Shown here piece after piece: positions 9,659 to 17,232 of a DNA stretch of 64,000 nucleotides. Below the pieces are notes generated by a model that worked only from the letters and a program-made list of their open reading frames with translations, was not told where the DNA came from and searched no databases. The stretch is from positions 1 to 64,000 of the forward strand of contig JAGNDO010000024.1 in the NCBI GenBank assembly GCA_018003515.1, read 5' to 3'. Source of the stretch: Caldilineaceae bacterium. GTDB lineage: Bacteria > Chloroflexota > Anaerolineae > Caldilineales > Caldilineaceae. Made by a program: the position numbers and the translations under genes. The first letter of the stretch is position 1, and every line of letters starts with the position of its first letter.

Positions 9659-9706
9659 ATATCGATAATTTTCTATATTGACAAACATCGATATAGCATG
9701 TATAAT
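9659..9706 (+). promoter_or_regulatory. consensus sigma-70 promoter with overlapping ArsR-type operator
   Basis: TTGACA (9678-9683), a 17-bp spacer and TATAAT (9701-9706) match the consensus exactly. An inverted pair ATATCGAT (9659-9666) and ATCGATAT (9687-9694) brackets the -35; the second arm lies in the spacer. A repressor dimer here would block RNA polymerase. The first downstream gene encodes an ArsR protein with a metal site, so autorepression relieved by arsenite is the natural reading. Confidence 0.8.
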
Positions 9707-9752
9707 CCGTGCATGTTGTAAATTGAAGTTTTTTGGAAATGGGGGAAATCGG

Positions 9753-10115
9753 ATGAACAATGTTCTCGTCAGCCCAAAAGTGAATGGTCAGTCGAGTACC
9801 GGTGGGTGTTGTGCGCCGGGATTGGTGATCGGCATGGGGGATGGCACGGCGGAAAATTGGGCCAACACCTTCAAGGCCCTGGGCCACCCCGTGCGGGTGA
9901 AGATGCTGGACATCCTCAGCCGCCTGGGTGGCCAGGTCTGCGTGTGCGATCTGGAAGCCCAGTTTGACCTCAGCCAGCCCACCATCTCCCACCACCTCAA
10001 GGTTCTGCGCCAGGCCGGATTGGTGGTGGCCGAACAGCGGGGGCAATGGCTTTTCTATCGAGTACAGGGCGAAATTGTGCAAAAATTGACCGGTTTTCTG
10101 GCCGGATTGGCGTAG
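9753..10115 (+). CDS. arsR: ArsR-family arsenite-responsive repressor
   Basis: A 120-residue winged-helix repressor. The recognition region is QPTISHHLKVLRQAGLV. The metal helix carries C63-V-C65-D-L, the classic As(III)-sensing pattern of ArsR; a further Cys pair (C19-C20) near the N-terminus could add ligands. The start ATG at 9753 is chosen because GGGGGAAATC sits just upstream; an upstream in-frame start would fall inside the promoter. It is the first gene of arsR-arsN2-arsM and is expected to bind the inverted repeat at 9659-9694. Confidence 0.92.
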   Translation: MNNVLVSPKVNGQSSTGGCCAPGLVIGMGDGTAENWANTFKALGHPVRVKMLDILSRLGGQVCVCDLEAQFDLSQPTISHHLKVLRQAGLVVAEQRGQWLFYRVQGEIVQKLTGFLAGLA

Positions 10116-10131
10116 AAAGGAGACGCTTGTC

Positions 10132-10608
10132 ATGAGTCTGATGGATCTCGTTATGGGATTGACCCCTTCCTTGGGCACGGATCCGGCCCACTTGGCAGAT
10201 GTGGCCGAACTGCTGACTTTGTGCGGGTTGCCCACGGCCGGATTGGATGATGCCTCCGAGTGCCTTGCCCTGCGTCGAGACGGGCGCGTCATCGCCAGCG
10301 CCGCACTCGAAATCCACGGCAAGAGCGGATTGCTGCGCTCCGTGGCCATCCACCCGGATCTGCAAAGACAACGGTTAGGCACAGCCCTGGTCACCACCGC
10401 CATCGTCACGGCTGGGACCTATCGCATCCGCCACCTCTATCTGCTAACCGAGAGTGCCGCCGACTTCTTCGCCCGCTTCAAGTTCACCGTCATCGACCGG
10501 GCCGACGTGGACCCGGCCATCCAGCAAACCGTGGAGTTCACCTCCGCCTGTCCCGCCAGCGCCACGGTCATGCTGCTGGATCTAACCAGGTTTGCCGCAA
10601 AACCGTAA
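10132..10608 (+). CDS. arsN2: arsenic-cluster GNAT acetyltransferase (ArsN2 type)
   Basis: A 158-residue single-domain GNAT protein. It has the acetyl-CoA loop in HPDLQRQRLGTALV and the ArsN2-like features GLPTAGLDDA near the N-terminus, GLLRSVAI in the middle, LYLLTESAADFF and a SACPASATVM end. ArsN proteins accompany ars operons; ArsN1 acetylates the organoarsenical phosphinothricin analogue, while the substrate of ArsN2 is less clear. It starts 16 bp after arsR with AAAGGAG upstream of ATG, so it is in the same operon. The name rests on motif memory and context. Confidence 0.82.
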   Translation: MSLMDLVMGLTPSLGTDPAHLADVAELLTLCGLPTAGLDDASECLALRRDGRVIASAALEIHGKSGLLRSVAIHPDLQRQRLGTALVTTAIVTAGTYRIRHLYLLTESAADFFARFKFTVIDRADVDPAIQQTVEFTSACPASATVMLLDLTRFAAKP

Positions 10609-10698
10609 CCCATCCAAGGGCCAGCAGACGCTGCCAAAAGCTCTACGCCCCAACTGTCTTTGCAACGAAACTCTCTCAATTTCTCGAAAGGAACAACC

Positions 10699-11661
10699 AT
10701 GAACACCCAGACCGCCTTCCCAGAAGCAGATCTCAAAGAGACCATCCAAGAGTATTACGGCAACCGCATCGAGAGCGCAAGCTGCTGCTCGCCCAGCCCG
10801 TCGGTTCGCTCGGCCACGGGCCAATGTTGCGCCGATGCCGCCCATGACACGTCGAGCGCAGTGGCCAGCGCCAACGGAAGCTGTTGCTCGCCCAGCCCGG
10901 CGGCCCAGTCTGGCACTGGCCAATGTTGCGACGACACCCCCCTCTACTCCGCCGATGAATTGGCCAACATCCCCGATGACGCCGTGGGCAATTCCTTTGG
11001 CTGCGGCAACCCCACGGCCATCGCCGCCCTGCAACCCGGCGAAGTGGTGCTGGATCTGGGTAGCGGCGGCGGCATTGATGTCTTCCTGGCCGCCCGCAAG
11101 GTGGGGCCGACGGGCTTTGTCTATGGCGTGGACATGACCCCCAAGATGCTGGATCTGGCCCGGGGCAATTTGGCCAAAATGGGGGTCAGCAACGTAGAAT
11201 TCCGCCAAGGGGACATCGAAGACATCCCGGCCCCCGACGCCAGCGTGGATGTGTTGATCTCCAATTGCGTGATCAACCTCTCCCCGGACAAGCCCCAGGT
11301 GCTGCGGGAGGCCTTCCGGGTACTCAAACCCGGCGGGCGCATCGCCTTCTCCGACATCGTGGTGGATGGCGACCTCTCCGACCTGCCCGTGAGCGAGGCC
11401 CAGATCCGGGCCGGACTGAGTTGGGCGGGCTGCATCGCCGGCGCGCTGACCGTGGATGAGTTCCGCACCTATCTGGCCGAGGCGGGCTTTGCAGAGATCA
11501 GCGTGGACATCCGCCACCGCTACACCCTGGACGAGTTCCGCCCCTACGCCGACGGCCCCGACGGCATCCCCAGCATCCTGGCCGAGATGGACCCGGCGGT
11601 GCTGGACAACCTGGCCCGCCGCTTTACGAGCAGCGAGATCACCGCCCGGAAGGGGAAATAG
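10699..11661 (+). CDS. arsM: arsenite S-adenosylmethyltransferase with duplicated Cys-rich N-terminus
   Basis: A 320-residue ArsM that methylates arsenite using SAM. SAM motif I is [10 protein letters not shown] near residue 119; As(III)-binding cysteines are C102 (GCGNP), C190 (SNCVINL) and C245 ([10 protein letters not shown]). Between residues 28 and 79 a roughly 33-residue unit occurs twice, each with two Cys pairs (CC at 29, 43, 62 and 76). This is an unusually Cys-rich leader that could collect As(III). AAAGGAAC precedes the chosen ATG. It follows arsN2 by 90 bp. The stop codon TAG touches the first base of a repeat hairpin. Confidence 0.93.
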   Translation: MNTQTAFPEADLKETIQEYYGNRIESASCCSPSPSVRSATGQCCADAAHDTSSAVASANGSCCSPSPAAQSGTGQCCDDTPLYSADELANIPDDAVGNSFGCGNPTAIAALQPGEVVLDLGSGGGIDVFLAARKVGPTGFVYGVDMTPKMLDLARGNLAKMGVSNVEFRQGDIEDIPAPDASVDVLISNCVINLSPDKPQVLREAFRVLKPGGRIAFSDIVVDGDLSDLPVSEAQIRAGLSWAGCIAGALTVDEFRTYLAEAGFAEISVDIRHRYTLDEFRPYADGPDGIPSILAEMDPAVLDNLARRFTSSEITARKGK

Positions 11662-11719
11662 TTGATTTGTTGATTGGTTGATTGGCGTCAGGATCCAATC
11701 AACCAATCGACAAATCAAC
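11661..11719. repeat. GTTGATT-word repeat hairpin (25-bp arms)
   Basis: Left arm 11661-11685 and right arm 11695-11719 are reverse complements at 24 of 25 positions with a 9-nt loop. Each arm is made of GTTGATT-like words. It lies between the arsM stop and the next start codon, leaving no room for a normal ribosome-binding site. Confidence 0.9.
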
Positions 11720-11728
11720 CAACCAACT

Positions 11729-12508
11729 ATGACAACCCAATCCCAATCCTCCGGCATCAAATCCGCCGTCGAGCAGCGTTTTAGCCCGGTGGCGGCCAAT
11801 TACAGCACCAGCGCGGTCCACGCCCAGGGCGCGGATCTGGCGGTGATGGTGGACATGGCCCGCCTCACAGGCGACGAGCGGGTGTTGGACGCCGGCTGCG
11901 GCGCGGGGCACACGGCCCTGGCCTTTGCCCCCCACGTCCGCCACGTCACCGCCCTGGATCTCAGCCTGCCCATGCTCGGCCAAGTGGAAAAGCTGGCCGT
12001 CGAGCGAGGCTTGACCAACATCACCACCCGCCAGGGGGACGTGGAGCAGATCCCCTTCCCCGACGCCAGCTTTGACCTGATCGTCAGCCGCTACAGCGCC
12101 CATCACTGGCCCCGGCCCCAAGATGCCCTGGCCGAGTTTCACCGTCTCCTGCGCCCCGGCGGGCGTCTGCTCTTGGACGACGTAGTCGGCTTCGACGCCC
12201 CGGCCTTGGACACCTTTCTGCAAACCATCGAACTCCTGCGAGACCCCTCCCACGTGCGGGATCACAGCCCGGCCCAGTGGCTGGCCATGCTGGCCGCCGC
12301 CGGATTCGCCGGGGAGGTCGCCCACACCTGGGACATCTTCCTGGACTTCGAGTCCTGGCACACCCGTATCGCCACGCCGGATCTGCACGTGGCCATGCTG
12401 CGCGCCCTCTTCGCCGGGGCCGCGCCCGAAGTGCGGGCCGCACTGAAAGTCCACGAGAACAACGACTTCACCATCCCCGGCGCGCTCTTCGTGGCGGCCA
12501 GGGCGTGA
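11729..12508 (+). CDS. class I SAM-dependent methyltransferase (UbiE/Methyltransf_11-like)
   Basis: A 259-residue methyltransferase with motif I LDAGCGAGHTALAF, VTALDLS, the GDVEQIPFPDASFDLIVSRY segment and LLRPGGRLLLDD. It resembles the YcgJ/UbiE group; the arsenic-binding cysteines of ArsM are absent, so it is not a second ArsM. The ATG is taken at 11729; an upstream TTG lies inside the repeat hairpin and is unlikely. There is no Shine-Dalgarno, only the repeat arm. Co-directional placement after arsM suggests co-transcription but not function. Confidence 0.85.
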   Translation: MTTQSQSSGIKSAVEQRFSPVAANYSTSAVHAQGADLAVMVDMARLTGDERVLDAGCGAGHTALAFAPHVRHVTALDLSLPMLGQVEKLAVERGLTNITTRQGDVEQIPFPDASFDLIVSRYSAHHWPRPQDALAEFHRLLRPGGRLLLDDVVGFDAPALDTFLQTIELLRDPSHVRDHSPAQWLAMLAAAGFAGEVAHTWDIFLDFESWHTRIATPDLHVAMLRALFAGAAPEVRAALKVHENNDFTIPGALFVAARA

Positions 12509-12514
12509 TCTTTC

Positions 12515-12597
12515 AACCACAAAGAGTACAAAGAACACAAAGAACACAAAGATTTTCTCTGCAAATCTCTCTGTGTTCTTTGTGTTCTCTGTGGTTA
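12515..12597. repeat. AACACAAAG-word repeat hairpin
   Basis: AACCACAAAGAG at 12515 starts a left arm of AACACAAAG words; the right arm (about 12569-12597) is its reverse complement with about four mismatches over 29 bases. It fills the gap between the methyltransferase stop and azlC. Confidence 0.88.
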
Positions 12598-12622
12598 ATT
12601 TTTGAAAAGCAGGGAGAGACAA

Positions 12623-13357
12623 GTGAGCAAGCGGGAGGAATTTTGGGCCGGGGTGCGGGCGACGTTGCCCCTGGAGTTGGGGGCGATTCCGTTTGGGATC
12701 ATCTTTGGCGCGCTGGCGGTAAATAGCGGCGTTTCGCCCGGTGGCGCGGCGGCCATGTCTGCGCTGGTTTTTGCCGGGTCGGCTCAGTTCATCGCCGCGG
12801 GGCTGGTGGCGAGCGGGGCCGGCGTGGCGGTGATCGTGCTGACCACGGCTATCGTCAACCTGCGCCATGCCCTCTACAGCGCCACCCTGGCCCCCTATCT
12901 CAAGCATCTGCCCCAGCGCTGGCTGATCCCCCTGGGCTTCTGGCTGACCGACGAGAGCTTCGCCGTGGTCATCACCCGCTTTCGGCGGAACGGGGATGCG
13001 CCCCATCGCCACTGGTTTTTCTTCGGATCTGCCGCGCTCATGTACATCAACTGGCAGATCTGGACCTGGGTCGGCATTGTGGCCGGCCAAGCCATCCCCG
13101 ACCCGGCCAGTTGGGGGCTGGATTTTGCCATGATCGCCACCTTCATCGGCATGTTGGCCGGGCTGATCCGCCAGCGCTCGGAGTTGGTGGCCGCCGGGGT
13201 GGCGGGGATGGTGGCGTTGGTGGCCAATCCCATGCCGAACAAGCTGGGGCTGGTCCTAGCCGCCCTGGCCGGCATCGGGGCGGGGATGGCCGCGGAATGG
13301 ATCGCAGATAGATCAAACGGCAAAATAGAACACGGATCGAACGGATCGAACGGATAA
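12623..13357 (+). CDS. azlC: AzlC-family branched-chain amino acid exporter, large subunit
   Basis: A 244-residue membrane protein with the AzlC signature: [27 protein letters not shown] and [15 protein letters not shown]. AzlC and AzlD together export branched-chain amino acids. GTG at 12623 is chosen because GGGAG stands six bases before it. The last residues (HGSNGSNG) and the stop are encoded by the left arm of an ATCCGTT repeat hairpin, so the repeat has replaced the original C-terminus. azlD follows directly. Confidence 0.9.
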   Translation: MSKREEFWAGVRATLPLELGAIPFGIIFGALAVNSGVSPGGAAAMSALVFAGSAQFIAAGLVASGAGVAVIVLTTAIVNLRHALYSATLAPYLKHLPQRWLIPLGFWLTDESFAVVITRFRRNGDAPHRHWFFFGSAALMYINWQIWTWVGIVAGQAIPDPASWGLDFAMIATFIGMLAGLIRQRSELVAAGVAGMVALVANPMPNKLGLVLAALAGIGAGMAAEWIADRSNGKIEHGSNGSNG

Positions 13358-13431
13358 AAACGGATCTTTTTCAAAATCAAGAAAGATCCGTTTTTATCCG
13401 TCAAATCCGTTCGATCCGTGTTCTATTTTTT
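13322..13431. repeat. ATCCGTT-word repeat hairpin (about 48-bp arms)
   Basis: Left arm 13322-13369 and right arm 13383-13431 are reverse complements with only about three mismatches. It is among the longest hairpins in the window. The left arm encodes the end of AzlC; the right arm stops just before the azlD ribosome-binding site. A relative lies at 57649-57747. Confidence 0.92.
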
Positions 13432-13445
13432 GGAGGAGTTGACCC

Positions 13446-13772
13446 ATGACCCTATTTGAAATTGCCTTTATCGCCGGGATGGTGGCGGTGACCTTTGGCG
13501 TGCGCTATCCCGTGCTGGCCTTGGTGGGGCGGGTGAGTCTGCCCAAGCCCATGGAGCGGGCGCTGAAATTCGTGCCCGCCGCCGTCCTCACGGCCATCAT
13601 CGCGCCGGCCATGCTGATCCCCGACGGCCATACCTGGGACGCAAGCCTGTCCAATCCCTATCTGGCGTCCGGGCTGTTGGCCGGGGTGGTGGCGTGGCGC
13701 ACGAAGAATGTGCTGTTGACCATTGTGGTGGGCATGGTCGCATTCCAAGGCTGGCGATTGCTTTGGGGTTAG
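13446..13772 (+). CDS. azlD: AzlD-family branched-chain amino acid exporter, small subunit
   Basis: A 108-residue hydrophobic protein with three to four membrane spans and the AzlD pattern: GVRYPVLALVGRV, ALKFVPAAVLTAI, and LLAGVVAWRTKNVLLTIVVG. It pairs with AzlC to form the exporter. GGAGGAG sits eight bases before the ATG. The gene is separated from azlC only by the repeat hairpin, so translation of the pair may be tuned by that structure. Its stop overlaps the stop of the convergent DUF1475 gene. Confidence 0.9.
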   Translation: MTLFEIAFIAGMVAVTFGVRYPVLALVGRVSLPKPMERALKFVPAAVLTAIIAPAMLIPDGHTWDASLSNPYLASGLLAGVVAWRTKNVLLTIVVGMVAFQGWRLLWG

Positions 13773-14113
13773 CGGGATCCCTTGGCGAGGGCGTGTTTGC
13801 CCATCCAAAAGCGGGCCCAATCTTCCCGGCTCGATTGCAGGGCCAGCAGGGCATAGAGGCTGGCCGCCCAAAAGCCCATAGTCATGACCAGCACAATCCA
13901 GATCCCCGCCCGCGCTTTGGACGGCTCCCGATAGACGATCCAAGCCGAGAAGAGGGTGAAGCCCACGTACAGGTCCACCAAGGAGACAATGCCCCAGGGC
14001 ATGCGCACCAATTGGCCGCCTTCCCCAGCAAAGTCCCCGGCGGTGAATCCGTAGATCAACGCAGCCGTCATGGCCAACAGGCCCAAAGCAGCAATGGTTT
14101 TAGCGGTTTTCAT
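13769..14113 (-). CDS. DUF1475 family small membrane protein
   Basis: A 114-residue protein with an N-terminal hydrophobic segment and two further spans. The central pattern MPWGIVSLVDLYVGF, then AWIVYREPS and GIWIVLVMTMGFWAASLYAL, is typical of DUF1475, a family of unknown function. The ATG at 14113 has GGAG in front; a longer reading would begin in the repeat region. The stop overlaps that of azlD on the other strand. Confidence 0.75.
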   Translation of the reverse strand: MKTAKTIAALGLLAMTAALIYGFTAGDFAGEGGQLVRMPWGIVSLVDLYVGFTLFSAWIVYREPSKARAGIWIVLVMTMGFWAASLYALLALQSSREDWARFWMGKHALAKGSR

Positions 14114-14127
14114 AGAGTCTCCATTCT

Positions 14128-14236
14128 GGTTGATTTGTTGATTTGTTGATTGGCGGAATCTTGCACCTGCCTGCACTCTATTGTACCCTGAATCGTCCCC
14201 ACACAATCAACCAATCAACCAATCAACCAATCGACC
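14128..14236. repeat. GTTGATT-word repeats as a wide inverted pair
   Basis: GTTGATTT words at 14128-14153 face ATCAACC words at about 14205-14236 with a loop of about 50 bases. They are inverted relative to each other and lie between the divergent DUF1475 and GNAT genes. The right arm ends seven bases before the GNAT ATG. The loop contains TTGTACCCTGAATCG but no clear promoter. Confidence 0.85.
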
Positions 14237-14243
14237 ACCCTCT

Positions 14244-15095
14244 ATGCCCACCCAACCATCCACCACAACCATCCGCCCCCTCTCCGGCGTGGACGACGCC
14301 CGCCATTTCCAGACCGCGCAAGGGCAGATCTGGGGCATCGTACTCCACGACATCATACCCTCCCATGTGATCGTGACCATGGCAGCCAACGGCGGCATGG
14401 TCCTGGGTGCATTTGACCCAGCCGGACCGCCGGAGAGCGGCGGCATGGTTGGCTTTGTCCTGGGCTGGCTGGGGACCACGGGGACTGGCGCGCTCAAACA
14501 GGTCAGCCACATCGCCGGGGTGCTGCCGGGGTGGCGGGGCCGGGGCATCGGCGTGGATCTAAAACTGGCCCAGCGGGACTTTCTCCTGGCCCAAGGGTTG
14601 ACCACCCATGTAACGTGGACTTACGACCCTCTGCAACGGATCAACGGAGCCTTCAACATCCACCGCCTGGGGGCCACCTGCACCACCTACAAAGTCAACG
14701 CCTACGGCATCATGAGCGACGATCTCAACAAAGGCATGCCCAGCGACCGCTTCCAAGTAGACTGGCACGTGGACAGCCCGCGCGTCCGCCACGCCATCAC
14801 CCACGGCCACATCCCGCTCGATTGGGAAGCGTCCGATCTGCACCGATTGCCCGCCGACCCCACCCACGCCCCCACCCTGCCCGCGGACGGCTCCCTCCTC
14901 GCCGTCCCCCTGCCCGCCAGCGTCAGCGCCCTGCAACGGGATGATCAAGATGGGCTGATGGCTTGGCGACTCTATCTGCGCAAAACCATGCAACAAGCCT
15001 TCGCCGCCGACTACGCCGTGGTGGACTGTGTGGACTTGGGCGACGGTCAAGGCTGGCACTACATCCTGCTCCAAAATCTAAAGGAACTCTCATGA
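14244..15095 (+). CDS. COG3375-type GNAT acyltransferase, partner of OSBS/NSAR
   Basis: A 283-residue GNAT protein. The acyl-CoA site is in AGVLPGWRGRGIGVDLKL near residue 92; the DPLQRINGAFNIHRLGATCTTYK segment is typical of the COG3375 group. The stop overlaps the menC start (ATGA at 15092-15095), so the two are translationally coupled. In Geobacillus kaustophilus a GNAT N-succinyltransferase works with an N-succinylamino acid racemase to turn D- into L-amino acids; the same pairing is inferred here. No Shine-Dalgarno is seen before the ATG, only the repeat arm. Confidence 0.82.
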   Translation: MPTQPSTTTIRPLSGVDDARHFQTAQGQIWGIVLHDIIPSHVIVTMAANGGMVLGAFDPAGPPESGGMVGFVLGWLGTTGTGALKQVSHIAGVLPGWRGRGIGVDLKLAQRDFLLAQGLTTHVTWTYDPLQRINGAFNIHRLGATCTTYKVNAYGIMSDDLNKGMPSDRFQVDWHVDSPRVRHAITHGHIPLDWEASDLHRLPADPTHAPTLPADGSLLAVPLPASVSALQRDDQDGLMAWRLYLRKTMQQAFAADYAVVDCVDLGDGQGWHYILLQNLKELS

Positions 15096-16201
15096 AACTC
15101 GACCGCATCGAATTATTTCGTATCGATCTGCCCTACCTCTCCCCCTTCACCACCAGCGGCTGGACCGGGTTAGGCAACCGCTCCATCATCTGCCGGGTGG
15201 AGGCCGAGGGCCACGTGGGCTGGGGCGAAGCCCCCGTGGCCGACAGCCCCTTCTACAACGAGGAGACCGACAGCACCGCCTGGGCCATGCTGCGGGAATG
15301 GCTGGCCCCCATGCTCATGGCCGCGGAAATCCACGCGCCCACGGACACGGATGGCATTCTGGCCTCCGTGCGGGCCAACCGCATCGCCAAGTCCGGGCTG
15401 GAATTCGCCGTGTGGGATCTTTTTGGAAAAATTCAGGGAAAAAGTTTGGCAGAGATGCTGGGGGCCACACGACCTAGTGTGGCCGTTGGGGTCAGTGTTG
15501 GGGTGCAGGCCGACATCCCCACCCTGCTGCGAGTAGTCGAGGACTATCTGGCCGCCGGCTATGGCCGGGTGAAACTAAAAATCAAACCGGGTTGGGATAT
15601 CGAGCCAACCCAAGCCGTGCGCGAACGCTGGCCGGATCTGCCCCTGCAAGTGGACGGCAACAGCATCTACACAATGGCCCACGCCGACCACCTGACCGAA
15701 CTGGATCAGTTCAATCTCCTCCTGATCGAACAGCCCCTGGCCCATGACGACATCTTTGACCACGCCATCCTGCAAAAGCGACTGACCACCCCGGTCTGCC
15801 TGGACGAAAGCATCGTCTCCCCAGAACACGCCCGCTGGGCCATCGAGATGACGGCCTGTCGCATCATCAACATCAAGCCCTGCCGGGTGGGCGGCTTTGC
15901 CCCGGCCCGCCAGATCCACGACCTGGCCCAAGCCGCCGGCATGCCCGTCTGGTGCGGCGGCATGTTGGAGACCGGCATTGGCCGCGCCGCCAACGTGGCC
16001 CTGGCCGCCCTGCCCAACTTCCAACTCCCCGGCGACATCAGCGCCAACGCCCGCTACTTTCAGCGGGACATCGTCACCAACCCCTTCACCCTGAATGCCG
16101 ACAGCACCCTCACCGTCCCCACCGGGCCGGGCTGTGGGGCCGAGGTAGACGAGGATTATTTGGACGCGGTGACGGTGGAGAAGTGGGAAGTGCGGGGGTA
16201 A
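15092..16201 (+). CDS. menC: o-succinylbenzoate synthase / N-succinylamino acid racemase
   Basis: A 369-residue enolase-superfamily enzyme. All catalytic residues are present: KLKIKPGW (the KxK acid/base), VDGNS, LLIEQPL and CLDESI for the metal ligands, and NIKPCRVGG with the second catalytic Lys. Length and the tail VWCGGMLETGIGRAANVALA match the promiscuous Amycolatopsis/Deinococcus OSBS/NSAR group. menF, menD, menB and menE lie at 44.5-50.1 kb, so OSBS activity for menaquinone is needed. The overlapping GNAT gene points to amino acid racemisation as well. Start supported by AAGGAAC and the ATGA overlap. Confidence 0.92.
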   Translation: MKLDRIELFRIDLPYLSPFTTSGWTGLGNRSIICRVEAEGHVGWGEAPVADSPFYNEETDSTAWAMLREWLAPMLMAAEIHAPTDTDGILASVRANRIAKSGLEFAVWDLFGKIQGKSLAEMLGATRPSVAVGVSVGVQADIPTLLRVVEDYLAAGYGRVKLKIKPGWDIEPTQAVRERWPDLPLQVDGNSIYTMAHADHLTELDQFNLLLIEQPLAHDDIFDHAILQKRLTTPVCLDESIVSPEHARWAIEMTACRIINIKPCRVGGFAPARQIHDLAQAAGMPVWCGGMLETGIGRAANVALAALPNFQLPGDISANARYFQRDIVTNPFTLNADSTLTVPTGPGCGAEVDEDYLDAVTVEKWEVRG

Positions 16202-16220
16202 TCAAACTCAAGTGATTTTG

Positions 16221-16229
16221 TGGTATGAT
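16221..16229 (+). promoter_or_regulatory. extended -10 promoter
   Basis: TGGTATGAT fits TGnTATAAT with one mismatch and no good -35. It lies about 55 bp before the aldolase start and 20 bp after menC, so the aldolase gene may have its own transcript. Confidence 0.5.
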
Positions 16230-16286
16230 CGATAAAACTTTCTCTGCCCAAATCCCAACTTTTCCCACACAAAAACGAGGTGATCC

Positions 16287-17186
16287 ATGACCCTGCACGG
16301 TATTTTCTCTCCCACCCTCACCCCCCTGCTGCCGGATCTGCGGGTGGATATTGACCGGTTGATCGCCCACGGACGCTGGCTGTTGGACAACGGTTGCCAC
16401 GGCTTGGCCGTCTTCGGCACCACCAGCGAAGCCAACTCCTTCTCCGTGGCCGAGCGCATGGATGTGCTGGACGGGCTGGTGGATGCCGGCATCGACCCGG
16501 CGCTCCTCGTCCCCGGCACGGGCATGTGCGCCATCCCGGATGCGGTCTCCCTGACGTCCCATGCCGTGCGGTTGGGTGCGTCTGGGGTGTTGATGCTGCC
16601 GCCCTTTTACTACAAAGGCGTCAGCGATGATGGGCTGTTTGCCGCCTATTCCGAGGTGATCCAGCGGGTGGGGGACAGTCGGTTGCGCATCTATCTTTAC
16701 CACATTCCGCCGATTTCCCAGGTGGGCATTAGCCTCAAATTGATCGAGCGGCTGGTGTCGGTCTATCCCGACATCGTCGTGGGCATCAAAGACAGCTCAA
16801 ACGACTGGGCCAACCAGCAGGCCATCTTGGACGCCTTCCCCGGCTTCGGCACCCTCAGCGGGTCGGAGAAGTTTTTGCTGGAGAATTTGAAACGGGGCGG
16901 GGTCGGCACCATCACCGCCGTGGCCAACGTGATCCCGGATCGCCTGCGGGCCTTCTATGATGGCTGGCAGCGCATGGACGACGCTGAAGCCATCGCCGCC
17001 CAAGACAAACTCAACGCCACCCGCATGGCCATGCAGGGCTACCCCCCGGTCCCCGCGCTGAAGGAGATGATGGCCTCCATGCGCAGCGATCCGGCCTGGC
17101 GCACCGTGCGTCCGCCGTTGACGGTGTTGACGGAAGGGCAGCGGGTGACGCTGATGGCGGGGATGGATTTGGGGCAAATCGGTTAG
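16287..17186 (+). CDS. dihydrodipicolinate synthase / N-acetylneuraminate lyase family aldolase
   Basis: A 299-residue class I aldolase of the DapA superfamily. The Schiff-base Lys is in VVGIKDSSND, the carboxylate-binding loop is GTTSEANSFS and the catalytic Tyr is in IYLYHIPP. The loop reads TSEA rather than the TGE of typical DapA, so lysine biosynthesis is not assured; a 2-oxo-acid aldolase/dehydratase role is as likely. GAGGTGATCC precedes the ATG. It follows menC on the same strand with a possible own promoter. It converges with the selenoprotein gene. Confidence 0.82.
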   Translation: MTLHGIFSPTLTPLLPDLRVDIDRLIAHGRWLLDNGCHGLAVFGTTSEANSFSVAERMDVLDGLVDAGIDPALLVPGTGMCAIPDAVSLTSHAVRLGASGVLMLPPFYYKGVSDDGLFAAYSEVIQRVGDSRLRIYLYHIPPISQVGISLKLIERLVSVYPDIVVGIKDSSNDWANQQAILDAFPGFGTLSGSEKFLLENLKRGGVGTITAVANVIPDRLRAFYDGWQRMDDAEAIAAQDKLNATRMAMQGYPPVPALKEMMASMRSDPAWRTVRPPLTVLTEGQRVTLMAGMDLGQIG

Positions 17187-17232
17187 CACTGCCCTTCGCC
17201 CAGCAGACGAGACGCCGGAGCCAACCGAGGAA

